Below are positions 4,408 to 5,068 of a stretch of DNA of 5,068 nt, piece by piece (the stretch's first letter is position 1; each line of letters begins with the position of its first letter). Where the stretch lies: positions 1 to 5,068 of the forward strand of contig JACOTK010000318.1 in the NCBI GenBank assembly GCA_016178435.1. The letters are read 5' to 3'. The notes under the pieces were generated by a model. The model was not told the origin of the DNA, searched no databases, and worked only from the letters and a program-made list of their open reading frames with translations. The position numbers and the translations under genes are program-made. This DNA comes from Actinomycetota bacterium (GTDB taxonomy: Bacteria > Actinomycetota > Acidimicrobiia > Acidimicrobiales > CADCSY01).

Positions 4408-4984
4408 GCCGACTGCCCGGTCCCCGGACGCCGCTCGGACACCTGTTGTGGGGCGTCCGCATGCTCCGTAGTCCCTACACCACCCTCATGGCGTTGCAGG
4501 ACCGGTACGGGCCGATCGTGAAGGTCGGGATGGGCCCACTCGCCTTCGTCTATCTGCTCGGACGGGACGCGAACGAGATGATCCTGAACACCAACGTCAA
4601 CGATTTCAGCTGGCGCGACGCCTTCGCATCGCTGATCCCGCTCGAGGGGAACACCGCGCTGGGGTTACCGATGGCCCCGAACACGACCGCCGCCGCCGCC
4701 TCGTGCAGCCCGCCTTCGGGATCCGGCGGATCCGAAGCTATGGGCCCGTCGTGTCCGAGGAGATCGACCGAACACTGAGGCGATGGAGCCCCGGCGATCA
4801 CATCGACCTCCACACCGAGATGAAGCGCACGGTCCGACGCATCGCGATCCGCAGCCTGTTCGGCGACCACCATGCGCATGGTCCTGAATCGGTCCGTTTC
4901 TACACCAAGCACAAGGCAGTGACGCAGCGTTGGCCGTCAAGCATCGCCGCAGGCGCGGAATTTGCGATGCCGACCATGAAGTAA
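4404..4984 (+). pseudogene. cytochrome P450, N-terminal part with frameshift and truncation
   Basis: ATG 4404 starts MSRLPGPRTPLGHLLWGVRM, then LQDRYGPIVKVGMGPLAFVY and the B-C region (NDFSWRDAFASLIPLEGNTALGLP). At about 4665-4670 the frame breaks. In the next frame it continues DGPEHDRRRRLVQPAFGIRR (the P450 C-helix motif, 'DGxEHxRRRxLVxPAF'), then EEIDRTLRRW, DLHTEMKRTVRRIAIRSLFG. One missing base in the expected LGLSDGPEH segment (ggtta-ccg-atg) explains the shift. Recognisable P450 ends near combined residue 155-160 (about base 4870); the frame then runs through unfamiliar sequence (VRFYTKHKAVTQRWPSS) to a stop at 4982-4984. Bacterial P450s have about 400-460 residues. The I-helix A/GGxDT, the ExxR motif and the heme-ligand Cys are all absent, so no haem-dependent monooxygenase can be made. 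It follows the TetR remnant with an ATGA overlap. Confidence 0.82.
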
Positions 4985-5068
4985 TTCCGGCCCCCCTCAC
5001 CGTTTCAAATTTTCTTCAATGGCGAAGTGTTCGCCGGGGGCAGTTTCGCCTGAACACTTTTGAAATCC
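4875..5068. other. foreign-looking segment interrupting the P450, possible insertion edge
   Basis: From about 4875 P450 similarity stops, and after 4980 the base composition changes to T/A-rich runs (gtttcaaattttcttcaatg) mixed with G/C blocks. The last 48 bases contain nested dyads ending in ttcgcctgaacacttttgaa. The pattern of a C-run, a gggggcagttt block and gaacac repeats recalls multi-repeat ends of some insertion sequences (IS21-like elements came to mind), but I cannot confirm any family and no transposase is visible. The window ends here, so the other side of the junction is not seen. Confidence 0.3.
5021..5059. repeat. nested palindromes at the right edge
   Basis: ggcgaa-gtg-ttcgcc (5021-5035) is a perfect 15-base dyad. 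Overlapping it, aagtgttc (5025-5032) is mirrored exactly by gaacactt (5052-5059) across 19 bases. Neither has the U-run of a standard terminator. They may be protein-binding repeats at the end of a mobile element. Confidence 0.5.

Noticed and set aside
4550..5000. Minus-strand open frames antisense to the P450 (4550-4912 and 4665-5000)
   Set aside because: Low-complexity Arg/Gly-rich translations opposite well-conserved P450 sequence.

Overview
The window reads as chromosomal DNA of a high-G+C bacterium, most likely an actinomycete (Actinomycetota). The signs are strong G/C preference at third codon positions, GTG starts, a probably leaderless mRNA, a CCA-encoding tRNA-Arg, and TetR/cytochrome P450, IS1380 and AbiEii-type genes that resemble actinobacterial families. 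This is inference from sequence style; there is no rRNA or marker gene to fix the taxon.

Layout from left to right. Positions 1-177 hold the C-terminal end of an AI-2E-family (PerM-like) membrane transporter. A gene-poor stretch follows, ending in two scraps of an IS1380-type transposase (488-729) joined around a 24-bp direct repeat. The only complete protein gene is at 828-2294: an AAA-type ATPase of the COG1672/DUF234 kind with a PD-(D/E)xK nuclease-like C-terminus. It sits directly behind an A/T-rich, 15-bp-periodic promoter and is followed by a hairpin. On the minus strand, 2421-2625 is the wreck of a nitrilase-family gene with a large internal deletion. An intact tRNA-Arg(CCT) lies at 3064-3139, followed by a perfect 15-bp-stem hairpin.

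To the right of the tRNA the minus strand carries the broken remains of what looks like a winged-helix regulator (about 3800-4099) and an AbiEii-type nucleotidyltransferase toxin (3207-3782, recognisable only to about 3420). This pair resembles a decayed toxin-antitoxin or abortive-infection module. The plus strand then has a TetR-type regulator reduced to its C-terminal domain (4228-4407). It overlaps by ATGA with a cytochrome P450 gene (4404-4984) that carries a single frameshift and ends far short of the heme-binding region. The last roughly 180 bases differ in composition, contain palindromes, and may be the edge of an insertion.

Functionally, this is mostly a graveyard around a tRNA gene. 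The live elements I can support are the transporter tail, the ATPase-nuclease and the tRNA. Several breaks are single-base frameshifts (TetR, P450), so sequencing or assembly error must be excluded before all are called biological pseudogenes. I did not find a complete, clearly new multi-gene system. The strongest candidates for follow-up are the solitary ATPase-nuclease with its iterated promoter, and the remnant AbiEii module.
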